From Dipteris shenzhenensis (Eukaryota > Polypodiophyta > Polypodiopsida > Gleicheniales): 64,000 bases of DNA. Position numbers and translations under genes: made by a program. The notes beneath the pieces were generated by a model. The model made no database searches, was not told where the DNA came from, and saw only the letters and a list, made by a program, of their open reading frames with translations. This document shows, in pieces, positions 11,948 to 22,842 of the stretch; the first letter of the stretch is position 1, and the number at the start of each line of letters is the position of its first letter. The DNA is taken from NCBI GenBank assembly GCA_047967505.1, contig CM106538.1. One strand, given 5' to 3'.

Positions 11948-13492
11948 ATGGATATGAATACATTGAAAAATTCTAGACAAGAACATAATACATGCTTGCT
12001 AACTTACAAGCTACTTTCTAACAAAAAACACTACAACACCATAAGAGAGCTTAACCAACAACAGCGTATTCTTTTAGAGGACATAATGTTGAAAAAATGT
12101 ATTTTCCCCGACAAAGAAATCCATCTCTTCTTGACTGGAAATGCTGGAACAGGAAAGACTCATGTCTTGATGGCAATTGTCCAAGCCCTTCTAAGATATT
12201 ATTCTCACAAAGAGACTCACAATGTTGAATTGCCTAAAGTTCTACTACTAGCTTATATAGGAAAATATGCATTTAATATTGGGGGAACAACAATACACTC
12301 AGCTCTACACCTACCACTAATGGCTTCTCATTATACAAGCTTATCCACAGAAAAACTCCAAGAACTATCCGTTCTATATTCCGACTTGCAACTTGTGGTA
12401 TTTGACGAGGTCTCTCTAATTGGTCAAAGCACCCTTGTTGCAGCCGACATGTGTCTAAGGGAAATAAAACACAACCACTTACAACCATTTGGAGGAGTTC
12501 ATGTAATCTTATGTGGAGATCTATGCCAAGCAAGTCGTACAAAAGATTCGTGGATATTCCTTGAAAATAACTCAAACAAGCAAATAATGGCATCTTATTG
12601 GGAAGAAAATGTCTTCATGTATGAACTAACCACACCCATGAGACAAAATAACCCTAAATACATTCAAATACTCAACAAAATGAGAATTAGTGAACATACG
12701 AAACACGACTTATCATACATAAATGACATGTATTATTATTCACCCATACAAAAACAAAATATTCCTCATTTGTTTTACACCAATGGAGCAAAGGACGTTC
12801 ACAACAAAGAAGTATTCAAACTACTTATAGGGGAATCTCATATTCTTCCAACAAATGACAAAAAACATAAAACATGTAACAAGAAAGTTGTTTCACCACA
12901 AGACCCAAAGAACACAACAAGGTTGCACAAAATACTACATTTGAAAAAAGACATGATATTAAAATTTTGTTCAGGCAACTTAGATATTCCATATGGATTA
13001 GTCAATGGAGCTGACGGCATATTTAAGGACTCTAGCATAGACACAATTCCACAAGTTGTTTGGATTTCTTTCAACAATGACAATATAGGAAAACAAACAT
13101 GACTCAAACATAAGCATCTTTATCACAACAATATTCCATTCAATTGGACACCAATCTTTCCAATAACAAGAGAATTCCAAGTTGGGAAGAACTATTTAAA
13201 CACAATTTTTCGAACCCAGTTTCTGATACAACCAGCAGTACCTAGAACTATCCATCGCTCACAAGGATTATTCATGCATTCTCTAGCATTTGGCTCATCA
13301 TTTATCAAGTCCCATGGCCTAGCATACACATCGCTTTCACGCATACGAGATCCAGAAAATCTTTTCATTGTTAAGCCACTCGAACAAAAACATATCAAGG
13401 TGGACACCAATGTCCTCAAAGAATTGCAAAGACTGCAAACAGAAAGGCAATGGCAAATCAAGCAAATAAACTTCTCAACACAAGAAATTTAA
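11948..13492 (+). pseudogene. Helentron Pif1-type DNA helicase domain
   Basis: A superfamily 1 helicase that unwinds DNA during rolling-circle transposition. Walker A is GNAGTGKT at residues 64-71 of the first open part, Walker B is VFDEVSLIG at about 151-159, and GGTTIHSA and CGDLCQ follow. A single TGA at 13100-13102 interrupts an otherwise continuous frame. That frame goes on through TIHRSQGL and AYTSLSRIRDPENLF, the end of Pif1-type helicases, to a TAA at 13490-13492. The usual PTGKAA motif reads AYIGKYAF, a sign of decay. A host Pif1 gene is unlikely given the adjacent Rep and endonuclease pieces. Confidence 0.85.
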
Positions 13493-13495
13493 CAC

Positions 13496-14130
13496 AACAC
13501 AATTCAATCACTCAACGTACGAGCTCTTACTTCACACATTGATGACATACTTTCAGACGAAAGCTTGTTAATCTCAACCATACTTTGTCTTCAAGAATTG
13601 CATATGTTCAACCATCAAACACATTTAACTTGCCAGGTTTCGTATGTTTGCAAAATACAACCGGTGCCAGGTATTGCGACATGCTATCGCAAAGACCTCC
13701 ACTTACTAGAACAAAATCATATGAACAACATTCGAGAACAAAAGCTTGGAAACAATAGCAATAATCAATGTGTAAAATTCACCATCAGCAACATACTCAG
13801 CACTTACTTATTGTCTTGAAAGTCTTCTACAAACATTACAACCAAACATAAAAATAATCATGGAGACTTCAACATCAACTATACCAACTCCAACTTTAAA
13901 GCAAAAAAATTGTCAGCATTCATGGGACAAAATAACATGCAACAATTAATCCAAGAACCAACCCGGATCAACAATAGACAGCATTCATGGGACAAAATAA
14001 CATGCAACAATTAATCCAAGAACCAACACGGATCAACAATGGACCACATTTAATGTTCCAGGACAACATAGTATATTTGGCTCTAACTTCATTTACTGGT
14101 GTGATCATTCTCTAATTTATACTAACATTG
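13496..14130 (+). pseudogene. Helentron-type apurinic/L1-like endonuclease domain
   Basis: The same frame as the helicase reopens one codon after its TAA and stays open to 13819. It shows SLNVRALTSHIDDI and LCLQEL, the catalytic-glutamate motif. After a frame change come HGDFNI (near 13866) and, after a 65-bp tandem duplication, STMDHI and SNFIYWCDHSLIY, the Asp-His end motif. The order N-x-R, QE, GDFN, DH is that of exonuclease-endonuclease-phosphatase nucleases. Its position directly behind the helicase is that of the Helentron endonuclease. A separate LINE endonuclease is less likely because frame and spacing continue from the helicase. Confidence 0.7.
13914..14043 (+). repeat. 65-bp tandem duplication inside the endonuclease remnant
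   Basis: Two nearly identical 65-bp copies start at 13914 and 13979. Each begins cagcattcatgggacaaaa. The duplication shifts the endonuclease frame. Confidence 0.9.
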
Positions 14131-15160
14131 CTTGTCCAAGGCTGTGTGTGAAACCAGCCTTATTTCCATTACATCTGTCCCATGGACACATGGTAAATGA
14201 GCTTACACATGGCATTTAGGCTTATGGACACGTGGCTACTGGCCATATCACACGAAATTAAGACATCCCAATTTTTCCGAACGCTTAGATGCAGATATTA
14301 AGCTTTTACAACGTGCTAAGTGAGGTTTAATGTCTACAAAACTGAACACAAGGGAAGCGCGAACGGACATATAGAAGATTTCACGAGGCGTCCAATTCCG
14401 CACAACGAATCGTCGCTTTCTCAATCTAGCAACCACTCTACCATCCAGCAATTGCTCTTAGGATCCTTTCCGTTTCTCCCTCATGGTCAGGAACGACTTT
14501 CTTTGCTTCAGAGTGACGACAGAAGTCATTTCTAGATTTTCGAGTTCAGGATGCATGTTCATGTCCGACCAGAAGAAGGACAAGGATTTGAGTTTAAGTC
14601 TGTTGCTGTTGCATCGTTCGTCATGGGCTTTTAGGCGCGATCTTGTGCGCACTTATTAGATGATGATGGTCCACAAGAACTCTGTTTTTGAGCGGATAGC
14701 GAATTTCACAATGAGGGCGCTGTTCGTTCAAAGTTGGAGACTCGTCATGAGATAGATCATGGTATGAAACGCATGTCGCAGATCCTGTTGGCATTCCTTC
14801 CTCGAATCTGCCACCGCTTATTCTGCTGGAGAAGTTCCGTTAATTAGAAGGGGCAGTCTTAACGTCGGATTTTCTACGCAGGTGACGCTGGGAGCAGTGA
14901 ATCAATTTCTTTGGGTGACCCATTGAGCAGCTTGAAGAAGAACCAGATCGTTTTAGCCCTCGTGTAGAATCTGGTCCTGAGAGCAGCAACTTTCCTGTCG
15001 AGATTTTTCCAGACAACAGCATTGGCAACAAGATTGACTTTGGGGCTGTGAAGGGTGGAAATATGGATCAAAGCAGCGGTAGCCGTGGTTCTTATGCAAA
15101 CGGGAACGTGACTTGTTGAGGTTCACATCTGAAAGCAAGCAGGGCAGGCCCATTGCAACC
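14131..15160 (+). other. Presumed 5' flank and leader of the SHIPPO gene
   Basis: No transposon signature is recognised. Short ATG-started frames are scattered through it. A stop in the SHIPPO frame at 15080-15082 shows that the reading frame cannot extend far upstream without an intron. GC content rises towards the gene. No clear TATA box was identified. Confidence 0.4.
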
Positions 15161-17131
15161 ATGGATGAAAGGGAGCGCAGGCAATATACATTACCAGAAG
15201 TGAGGCCGAATTCTGCGAATGCGGGCGCGTTCAGGCCGCAGTCTGCGAATGCGAGCGGCATAGCCAACAAGGTTGGTCCAACGAGCGAGGCGACGAGCGG
15301 GAGAACACTGATCAGCGCGGGCACAACGAGCAACAGCTATCTGGAGCAGGAAGAGTTCACCAAGTCAGCCACCATTCTACCGCCGCTGGTCTCTCCGCGG
15401 GGGACTCCTGGGCCGGGAGCATACACGCCGGAAATGCAAGACAAGACGCCAGCGATCACGATCGGGATGAAGCCGGCGGCGCGGCTGCCGGACATAACGA
15501 CGCCGGGGCCGGGAACCTACGAGCTGGCAGCGGCGGTGCACGGGCCGGCGTTCTCATTCACCGGGAAAGAAGCCGGGAAAGCGGTTCCCGGCGGGCCGGG
15601 GCCGGGGGCGTACTACCCGCGTTCACGGTCCGCCTCGCCGGCGATCACAATGGCCGGCCGCCCGCCGCACCGGGACGGGCAGAAAACTCCGGGCCCCGGC
15701 GATTACTACCTCAAGGCCAGAAGCGAGTCGCCGGCATTCTCAATCGGCCGGAAAGGCTCGCCACCTCGGCGCGGCGGCAACAACCCGGGCCCGGGGACTT
15801 ACTACGTGGGCGAATCGCGGGTCACCACGGCGCCGGCGATTACTCTCGCGGGGCGGCTGCCTGCCAGGCTGGCGGACGACCCTCTGCCGGGGCCGGGGGC
15901 GTATGATATCTCCAGCGGGCGGCGGGGCGGGCAGCGCTACAGCATACAGTCACGGCGGGCGGGCAGCAACGGGAAGGACACGCTGCCGGGGCCGGGGTCG
16001 TATTATGTGAACCCGAGATACACGCGGCCGTCGCCGCCGGCGTACAGCTTCGGGAGCCATCTGGCCCGGCCGGCCAACGACGCAGCGTACACGCCGGGGC
16101 CGGGGACGTACAATCCGACGGCCAGGCTGGGGGGACCAGCTTATTCGATCACCGGCCGGGAAGAGAGCTTCAAACGGAACGACACGCCGGGGCCGGGGGC
16201 GTATCAGCGGCCGTATGATGTACACGGGCCGGCCTATTCGCTGGCCGGGCGGTTAAGCGTGGCGCGGCGGGCGCCCAGTCCGGGGCCCGGGGCGTATCAT
16301 CGCGACGGGAAACCGCTCGGTCCGGCCTTCAGTCTTACCAGCCGTATTCCGGCGGTGCGCTCCGACGGAACGCCGGGGCCGGGAAGTTACTACTCAGCGT
16401 CGTCGCGGCCTTCTTCGCCGGCGTTTTCCATCTCCAGCAAAGCTATCGAGAAATTGCCGGAAGCAGCACCCGGGCCGGGAACCTACAATCTGCCGGGGAC
16501 CCTGGAGGGGCCGGCGTTCAGTCTTCTCTCAAAACTCGACTTTCCGACCAAGATTTCCGACACTCCGGGTCCCGGACGATACAACCCACCGTTGAGGCCT
16601 GAGTCGCCGGCTTTCAGCTTCGGTAGCCGGATACCAGAAACCAGCAGCACAGATCAGTCGTATTCGCCCGGGCCTGGGCAGTATAACGCTCCCGGAATAC
16701 CACGTTCGTTGAGTTACAGTTTCGGAATGCGGCCCCCGGGAAACAAACGGATTCTGGGTCCTGGCCCCGGTTCTTATGAGCAGATCTACAAACCCGCCGG
16801 CCCTTCCCATTCCCTTCACCGGCGACTTTACCACCGGCGTATCAACAGAGTGCCTGGACCTGGAACTTACAATTTGCAGCCAAAACCTGATGGTCCGGCT
16901 TTCACTCTTCATAGCCGCACTGGCCTCCGCTTCTCGTATTCTCACACCCCCGGCCCTGGCGCTTACCACCCGAGTTGTAACTACGTCACCAACGCAGCTC
17001 CCCGATTCAGCCTCGGCCAGCGCCTCGCCGTTTACAGCCAACATGACCAAGATTTCCGGCCCGGCCCCGGTAGCTACAACCCCGCCCTCCGCCCTGATGG
17101 CCCTGCCTTCTCCATGCTTTGCCGGTTTTGA
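15161..17131 (+). CDS. SHIPPO/ODF3-like (CIMAP family) axonemal microtubule protein
   Basis: A single-exon gene of 656 residues. The ATG at 15161 has a good context (caaccATGGAT) and is the first ATG after an in-frame stop at 15080; reading from 15113 would need a TTG. The protein is built of 18 repeats, each centred on PGPG followed by A/S/T and Tyr (PGPGAY, PGPGTY, PGPGSY) and usually preceded by GPAFSL or SPAFSI, about 30-37 residues apart. This is the STOP/SHIPPO repeat of outer dense fibre protein 3 relatives, which bind axonemal microtubules. There is no signal peptide or membrane segment. In plants such proteins are expected in lineages with flagellated sperm (inference). The coding region is very GC-rich beside AT-rich flanks, and the lack of introns could reflect retroposition. 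Confidence 0.9.
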   Translation: MDERERRQYTLPEVRPNSANAGAFRPQSANASGIANKVGPTSEATSGRTLISAGTTSNSYLEQEEFTKSATILPPLVSPRGTPGPGAYTPEMQDKTPAITIGMKPAARLPDITTPGPGTYELAAAVHGPAFSFTGKEAGKAVPGGPGPGAYYPRSRSASPAITMAGRPPHRDGQKTPGPGDYYLKARSESPAFSIGRKGSPPRRGGNNPGPGTYYVGESRVTTAPAITLAGRLPARLADDPLPGPGAYDISSGRRGGQRYSIQSRRAGSNGKDTLPGPGSYYVNPRYTRPSPPAYSFGSHLARPANDAAYTPGPGTYNPTARLGGPAYSITGREESFKRNDTPGPGAYQRPYDVHGPAYSLAGRLSVARRAPSPGPGAYHRDGKPLGPAFSLTSRIPAVRSDGTPGPGSYYSASSRPSSPAFSISSKAIEKLPEAAPGPGTYNLPGTLEGPAFSLLSKLDFPTKISDTPGPGRYNPPLRPESPAFSFGSRIPETSSTDQSYSPGPGQYNAPGIPRSLSYSFGMRPPGNKRILGPGPGSYEQIYKPAGPSHSLHRRLYHRRINRVPGPGTYNLQPKPDGPAFTLHSRTGLRFSYSHTPGPGAYHPSCNYVTNAAPRFSLGQRLAVYSQHDQDFRPGPGSYNPALRPDGPAFSMLCRF

Positions 17132-18291
17132 TCAGATATCATCTACAGGGCGGCTCAACGTGATAAGGCATGTGAGGATGTCAACTGTCGGCTTTGTGGG
17201 TTGGCATGACTCGGCAAAGTTGAGAGGATGGCCGCCAAGGAGAAGTGGGTTCGGATCAGGTGGGCGAGGAAGAAGAGGTGATGAAGCATTCGGGATGATG
17301 GACACGGATCTGGTTCGTTTTGTGCTTTCCAAGCCTCGCAAGGAAGCAGGATGTGCATTCAATTTGATTCCGGGGCGCAATGGTATCCCTCAGAGGATTC
17401 ACTCAAAGCAACTGCATTGTGTTTCTGGTTTAAACTTCCCATTCTTTATGCCCCTGAAGTTTATGTTACAAGACCTTCCTTTTGGTCAGTTAATGAAATG
17501 AAAAAATATTTCTGCTGTTTTCAAATCATACATGTCACTCTAACAGAACATTTCGAGTGGCGACTCACTCTTTCATCACACGAAATATTTTGTCCGCCCC
17601 TACCTTTTGTTCAGTTAACTAAACTAAAAAATGTTTCTGTTTTTAATCATAGTTTACATGTCTTTCTAACAAACCATTCGAGCGACGAGTCAATCTTTCA
17701 TCACACAATTTATGTGTACCTTTATGAGCCTATTCATTGATTTTTAACTGTACCTCCGCATTATGTCCTTTTGGGTTGAATAGAACTTGAACTTGAATTA
17801 AAAAAGAAAAGGAATTTAGAGTATTGAGTCAAGCTGAAGTGCCTTAACTATTCTAGAACGTGTTGTGCTTTCTCACTCTCGCTTGCCGTGTTCTTCTCTC
17901 TTTAGTGTGTTCTCTTACCTTTTAGGAGTCATCTAAGTTAAATTGGGGGAAACATCGAGTATTAATGCGATTTGGCAAAAACTTCTCAAGTGTCGTCTTC
18001 TTCGCTCTTTGGACTTGTCCGGTCGAGATGCAAGTGGCAAATTTGACTCCTCACTTTTCTTCACATTAAATTGCTAGCCTAGGACATGACCATTTTGGGC
18101 ATTCCAAGCCCTTCACTAGAGGAGCCGAAGATGATACATTTCTTTATTTAGATCATTTCTCAAATCTCTCAAAGTATCATCAAAGGTCAAATCCACAGAA
18201 ATCAAACCTTCATTTTGGGGTTTGGCCATGACTTGGGATCACAAGCTAAATAAGAATCTAAAGGACCTTGGCCACATTTACAGGCAAATCT
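17132..18291. other. 3' flank of the SHIPPO gene, otherwise featureless
   Basis: GC content falls back to the window background within a few hundred bases. A pair of related phrases (ttcgagtggcgactcactctttcatcacac at 17551 and a similar one near 17675) suggests a small local duplication. No canonical AATAAA was found close to the stop codon. Confidence 0.4.
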
Positions 18292-18522
18292 TGAAGGGGC
18301 AAATTGATGTGTGTGTGTGAGTGTAGGTGTGCTAGAAGGTTCTAGTTAGGTGTGTCAGGTTGGTGTGATGAGTGAGTGATCATAGGAGGTGATTGATTGA
18401 GATAATCAGGGAGATGATTGTGGATCTGGGATCTACCTACATGGAGGCAATTGCCTATATATGTAACTACTCTTTGAATAAACAACTACATTTGTGTCTC
18501 ATTGTTTCCATATGGATTTACA
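18292..18522 (+). repeat. Copia-3 5' LTR
   Basis: A 231-bp LTR beginning TGAAGGGGCAAATTGATG and ending ATGGATTTACA. It contains a TG-rich stretch near the start and AATAAA at about 18477, a plausible polyadenylation signal. Confidence 0.85.
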
Positions 18523-18524
18523 AG

Positions 18525-18536
18525 AGGTATCAGAGC
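18525..18536 (+). promoter_or_regulatory. Copia-3 primer-binding site
   Basis: AGGTATCAGAGC lies two bases after the 5' LTR. It differs from the canonical tRNA-Met site TGGTATCAGAGC only in the first base. Confidence 0.85.
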
Positions 18537-19270
18537 TTGGTTAGAATCTGAGTGCCAAGAATGAGATTCCTAGAAGATTTTAACTAGATTCCTCCTTCTC
18601 AAATGCCTCCTATCTCTCCTTCTTCTACCTTGAGCTTTGACAGCTCTGTTCTCTCCATCCACGCAATATCTTAAGGAGCCCTTCTAGCTAGACCTTCCAC
18701 ACTTCTAGGCAACCCTCTTGACTAGTGGGATCTCTGAAATACGTCGCCATGAAGTCGCACTGCCTCTGTGTATTCCGCACCGCTTCTGCAATGCTACTCA
18801 CCTCAGTCAACAATCTTGCAATTCCTCTGAGCCAAGCTTACTCTACACCTAGAGCTACCCTTTGAAGAATTTTGGGATGACTTGGTCCAACAATGAAGGA
18901 GAACTAGACAAAAAACCAGTCGACTTGTTTTGTGAAGACAGTTTCCTCAAGCAAAGGAGATGTTGCTGCCCTTGGAGTTATAGTGCACCATTTTGGCTAT
19001 GGTTTGTTCTAAACCTTCCTTGCATATGGATCTATGATTGCGCAGCAAAAGCCCCCATCTTGGTGATGCTTGGAGTAAGGTACCAAGCCTCCAAAGTTTA
19101 CATGTAATCTGCAAGCATTTCTAGTGTATTTTTTGGAGTTTTTTTATGCTACAATAAATGCCTGAGGAGTAAAACACTCAGTTCAGAGATTATTCTTCCA
19201 AAAATCAGTTCAAAGTGTGTCATTTCAGTTCAGAGAATGTTAGTTCAGTTGGTGCTAATCTCTTGACAAC

Positions 19271-20256
19271 ATGCCAACCTCAAGTTCTCAAAGCTCTTCA
19301 AAAATCAAGAAGACTACAAAGACAAAGTACAAGGTGAAGAAAACTCGAGTTAAAAGGTTGTGGGAGAAGCCAACTGGGTATGATTATGCCAAACAATTAG
19401 GTTTTTTAAAATTCTTATCTTGCAATTTGCATCTATATGGTGAAGGTGATTTTTTTGTTCAGAAAGATTGACCTTTTGTAAAGGAATTAGACACTGCCAT
19501 TTGCTTGGTAAGACCTTCCCAAACGGCTTCCAAACTGAACATAGATAAGTTTAAAGGAGAGGGAGAAGCTTCATGGCTTCCAAAAGATGAAAAAGCTCTT
19601 GCTATAATTGCTCTTGGTCTGAGTGATTCCTATATTCATCACATTGATAGATGTGAGACTACTCATGCTGCATGGACTCATCTTTAGCATGTGTTTGGCA
19701 TGTGTTTGGAGCACAGGGAAGATGCTCTAAGTATAGCTTGCTTATCAAGTTCTTTGACTTAAATTTGGATAGAGAGGAGTCCATCTCTTCACATCTAAAT
19801 TCAATCAAGAGCATTTTGACATAGTTATCTAGCATCAAGTTTAATCTTGATGAAGATATTGTAATTGCCATCTTACTTAGAAGTCTCACTGAAGAATATG
19901 GCACTATTGTAACCACACTCACCAATATTCCAGAGATAACTCTGGTAGAAATTGAAGCATAACTCTTGGAAGAGGAGAGAAAGATTAAACAAAGAAGTGA
20001 TTACAAAGAAGGGGCATATTTGGCCAGAAGCAACTTAAGCAACTTCAAGGGAAAGACCAAAATGAAATGTAACTTTTGTGGCAAACCTGGACACTTTGAA
20101 AAGGAATGTTATGCCAAGAAGAGATGTTCATCCAATCTTGTTAAGGAGGTAGAAACTAAAGAAGAAGAAGAACCAAAGAATGTCAAAATTCAAGCTCTTA
20201 CTGCTTACAACACCCAAGTTAAATCGAACAAGGGTAAGGATCCATATGTTTTCTGA
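19271..20256 (+). pseudogene. Copia-3 gag (UBN2-type) with zinc knuckle, broken
   Basis: Pieces in order are a Lys-rich N terminus from the ATG at 19271, then NIDKFKGEGEASW, KALAIIALGLSDSYI and CETTHAAWTHL. Further on are EEYGTIVTTLTNIP and the knuckle CNFCGKPGHFEKEC near 20070. Gag would form the particle around the element's RNA. Stops at about 19469, 19687, 19819 and 19961 and one frame change inactivate it. No DSGAS protease follows; the interior runs straight to the 3' LTR. Confidence 0.82.
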
Positions 20257-20518
20257 GTTACGTGTGTATGAGGTCAATAATGGTTCTCTGCCATGGATAG
20301 TCCATCCTTAAATGATTGTTAGTTTTTTGAGATTTTTCCTTGTTGGACTCATTGGGCTTTACATACATAGTCTGTGTCCATCTCCCAGTTGTAATCCAAG
20401 AAGCCTATGAGTGAGTCACAGGTTGGGGCCATGAGTGTTGCCACATGATAGTGGGCAAGCCATGGAGCATCCCATGTACTACTACTAAGGGATGAGGTCA
20501 TCAATTTGTGAGGGGGAA

Positions 20519-20749
20519 TGAAGGGGCTAATTGATGTGTGTGTGTGAGTGTAGGTGTGCTAGAAGGTTCTAGTTAGGTGTGTCAAGTTGGTGTGATGAGT
20601 GAGTGATCATAGGAGGTGATTGATTGAGATAATTAGGGAGATGATTGTGGATCTGGGATCTACCTACATGGAGGCAGTTGCCTATATATGTAACCACTCT
20701 TTGAATAAACAACTACATTTGTGTCTCATTGTTTCCATATGGATTTACA
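20519..20749 (+). repeat. Copia-3 3' LTR
   Basis: The second 231-bp LTR copy, preceded by the purine-rich gagggggaa that serves as polypurine tract. Confidence 0.85.
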
Positions 20750-20889
20750 GCTCTCACAATAGTTTTTGGCAGTTTTGATGCTGAACGATGCACTCATGCA
20801 ACTGCAAGAATTGAGGCATCTGCTTAATGAATCGATTTCATAGTTTAGAGTAAAGCTCTTTTGCAAGTTGGTGCCAACATGATGGATCC

Positions 20890-22440
20890 TCTAGATTATT
20901 TTTTGTTTGGCCTCGATTACAGTCAGGTATTTCTCAAAGGACTCAAGATCGAGGACCCAAGTCCTTGAGGGAGGTGTTACTCATCGCTCAATGAATTGAA
21001 TTCAACACGTTCAAATCCAAATCAATGGCAGTGTTTAATGAGTTTACAACAGTATTAGATTCAACGATTAATGAGAGTAAGACAACTGCACTATGGTTGG
21101 GATGGAATGAGATGCCTAATTGGGTCCACAAATTTGGTTTTAACTGGATCCCTCCTAGTCAAATCATAAGATAACTTGGCTATCGAGTGAGACTAGGAGT
21201 TTCACTAAAGGGGTAAATTTAAATGGTGCCTTGCAAGGAAGGAAGCAAAGTTCAGCAAATGGAGAGTTGTAGACTCTCATTTGCAAGCAGAATACCAGTT
21301 GCCAAGCACATACTGTCTTCTTATGATGTCCATGTGTTTTCAGTGTTCCCATTCTCGAAGTTTGTGATTAAGAAGATAGATAAGATTATCATGAATTTCT
21401 TGTGGTAGGATCACTAGCATGCTTCCCATGGGAGATGGCTGTAGTAGACAAAATGAATGGGGGACTGGGTTTAAAAGGGATGCATGCAATATGTAAGAGT
21501 TTATGCACCAAATGGCTTTTTAAAGTAAGAGGATGCCAACCGTGGGCAATTCTAACAAGATATTGGATAGCTGAGAATGGGCCATCTGGTATTAAATCTC
21601 CCTAGCAAAATATATTGCTGAGTAACTCTCACTTGAAGATTCACCAGTCAGAGCTCATAGCCAGGTTGGTCAATATATGGAAGTTTGCAAGTGGTAATGC
21701 TTTTTGGGTTAGGCTGCAAATATCATTGTATGGTGATGCACCCCTAGGGAGATCATTATGGCTCTCTAGTTGGCCTTTTAAGGATGATGTTATTCCTTTT
21801 AAGACATATCCAAAGCTGGTGAAAAAGGATGCCCCATTTGATAGGGTAGAAACTTGGAGGTTTAGACTTAAAAGTATGTGGAATGCTACTTCTTCATTTA
21901 AGTTGAACATTCTCCTTTGGAGAATGATAATAAGGAAGATGCTGGTCAGAGCTATGTCATCAAAGTGGAACCCTAGAGTACTATCACCTTTCTACTTATT
22001 TTGCAGATCTAAGATGCATTATCATGTGTTTTAAGGATTTGTTGTTTTACACAGTGTATGGAGACAAGTTTGCAAGTGGCTTGGAAAAGCATACATTTGC
22101 ATTAATCCAATATGGAAATTGGCAAAGGGAAATTAAATGGTGCACATTATGAGATATGATATATCGTAAGAGGTGTGGTCATTAAACGGATCTGGAAAAT
22201 GTGTAATAATTATGCTTTTAGAACATAATGCAGATTTAAGCATGTGCTCCAAGAAATTTTGGGTGACTTAAAGCTTTATCTGAGAGTTTTTGGTAAAGTC
22301 AAATAGTTTCTTGCTTCAGCTCAAGGAGTCCTTGAGAAGATGCCCTTTTGAGGAAATACTATGTAACCGCCTACCTTAATTGGAGGCTAAACTTGTATTT
22401 TCTTTTAATGCAATTTTGTTGTTTCGCTTTTTTTTAAAAA
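20890..22440 (+). mobile_element. L1-type LINE, 3' half (reverse transcriptase end and zf-RVT)
   Basis: This is a plus-strand remnant of a LINE ORF2. The piece at 21223-21408 reads RLSFASRIPVAKHILSSY and FPFSKFVIKKIDKIIMNFLW, typical of the end of plant L1 reverse transcriptase. 21402-21605 has MNGGLGLKG. 21615-22034 has FWVRLQISLYGDAPLG and FKLNILLWRMIIRKML, the zf-RVT region. Several stops and frame changes are present. The tail near 22380-22436 (Arg-free, ending in a T-rich then A-rich run) resembles an L1 3' end. Confidence 0.8.
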
Positions 22441-22842
22441 CCCGTTCAAATCTGGTTTCTCCTTTCCCCCCTCTTTTGCCAATTCCTTCATCAAATTCTG
22501 TTTGGACATAGATATACCAAATGCTCCAAACTTTACTCATTTTAGTTATCATCCCAAGGTACAATCAAATGATAGACAATAGGTCCCAGACCATGACCCT
22601 TAGGGAAGATCCTGACGCTATTGTTTTTATTGTAACACGTCTCTCCCTCATTAGTGAGAAATGGGATCTCAAACTACCTCATAAGGAATCGATTAGGGGA
22701 GGATTATGAAACTTAATATTAGCATATATGGAGGGGTCAAAATGGAAGCTTAGTTGATTTGGCCAATCTAGAGGGTTTTGCAGGCCAAGAGGATTCAAAA
22801 AAATGTCTTAATTATATTTAATTTGTCAGCAAACGGTTACAT

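Larger units (their letters stand above)
4080..14130 (+). mobile_element. Helentron-type rolling-circle transposon, split by a Copia insertion
   Basis: Plus-strand pieces in collinear order give the Helitron_like_N/Rep domain (4134-5209), a middle region (11120-11945), a Pif1-type helicase (11948-13492) and an endonuclease-like domain (13496-14130). The Copia element at 5210-11114 interrupts Rep, and the frame resumes on its far side. In the Helitron superfamily, a C-terminal apurinic-type endonuclease marks the Helentron branch, whereas typical plant Helitrons carry RPA-like genes instead. Terminal TC, hairpin or CTRR ends were not found, so the outer borders are approximate. The element is inactive: there are frameshifts in Rep and stops in the helicase. 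Confidence 0.75.
18292..20749 (+). mobile_element. Copia-3, gag-only non-autonomous LTR element
   Basis: Two 231-bp LTRs (18292-18522 and 20519-20749) differ at about five bases (around 2%). They flank a 2.0-kb interior that has a Copia-type primer site and a gag with a zinc knuckle, but no protease, integrase or reverse transcriptase. The layout matches the TR-GAG class of non-autonomous plant elements. Five-base flanks are aatct and gctct, so the target duplication is imperfect or lost. Mobility would need enzymes from another Copia element. Confidence 0.82.

Noticed and set aside
15113-15160. Upstream extension of the SHIPPO frame to 15113
   Set aside because: The frame opens with TTG; the first ATG is 15161 with good context, after an in-frame stop at 15080.
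15950-17501. Long frames on the other strand and in other frames (15950-16225, 16529-17050, 16776-17501)
   Set aside because: Shadows of the GC-rich SHIPPO repeats; no independent motif.
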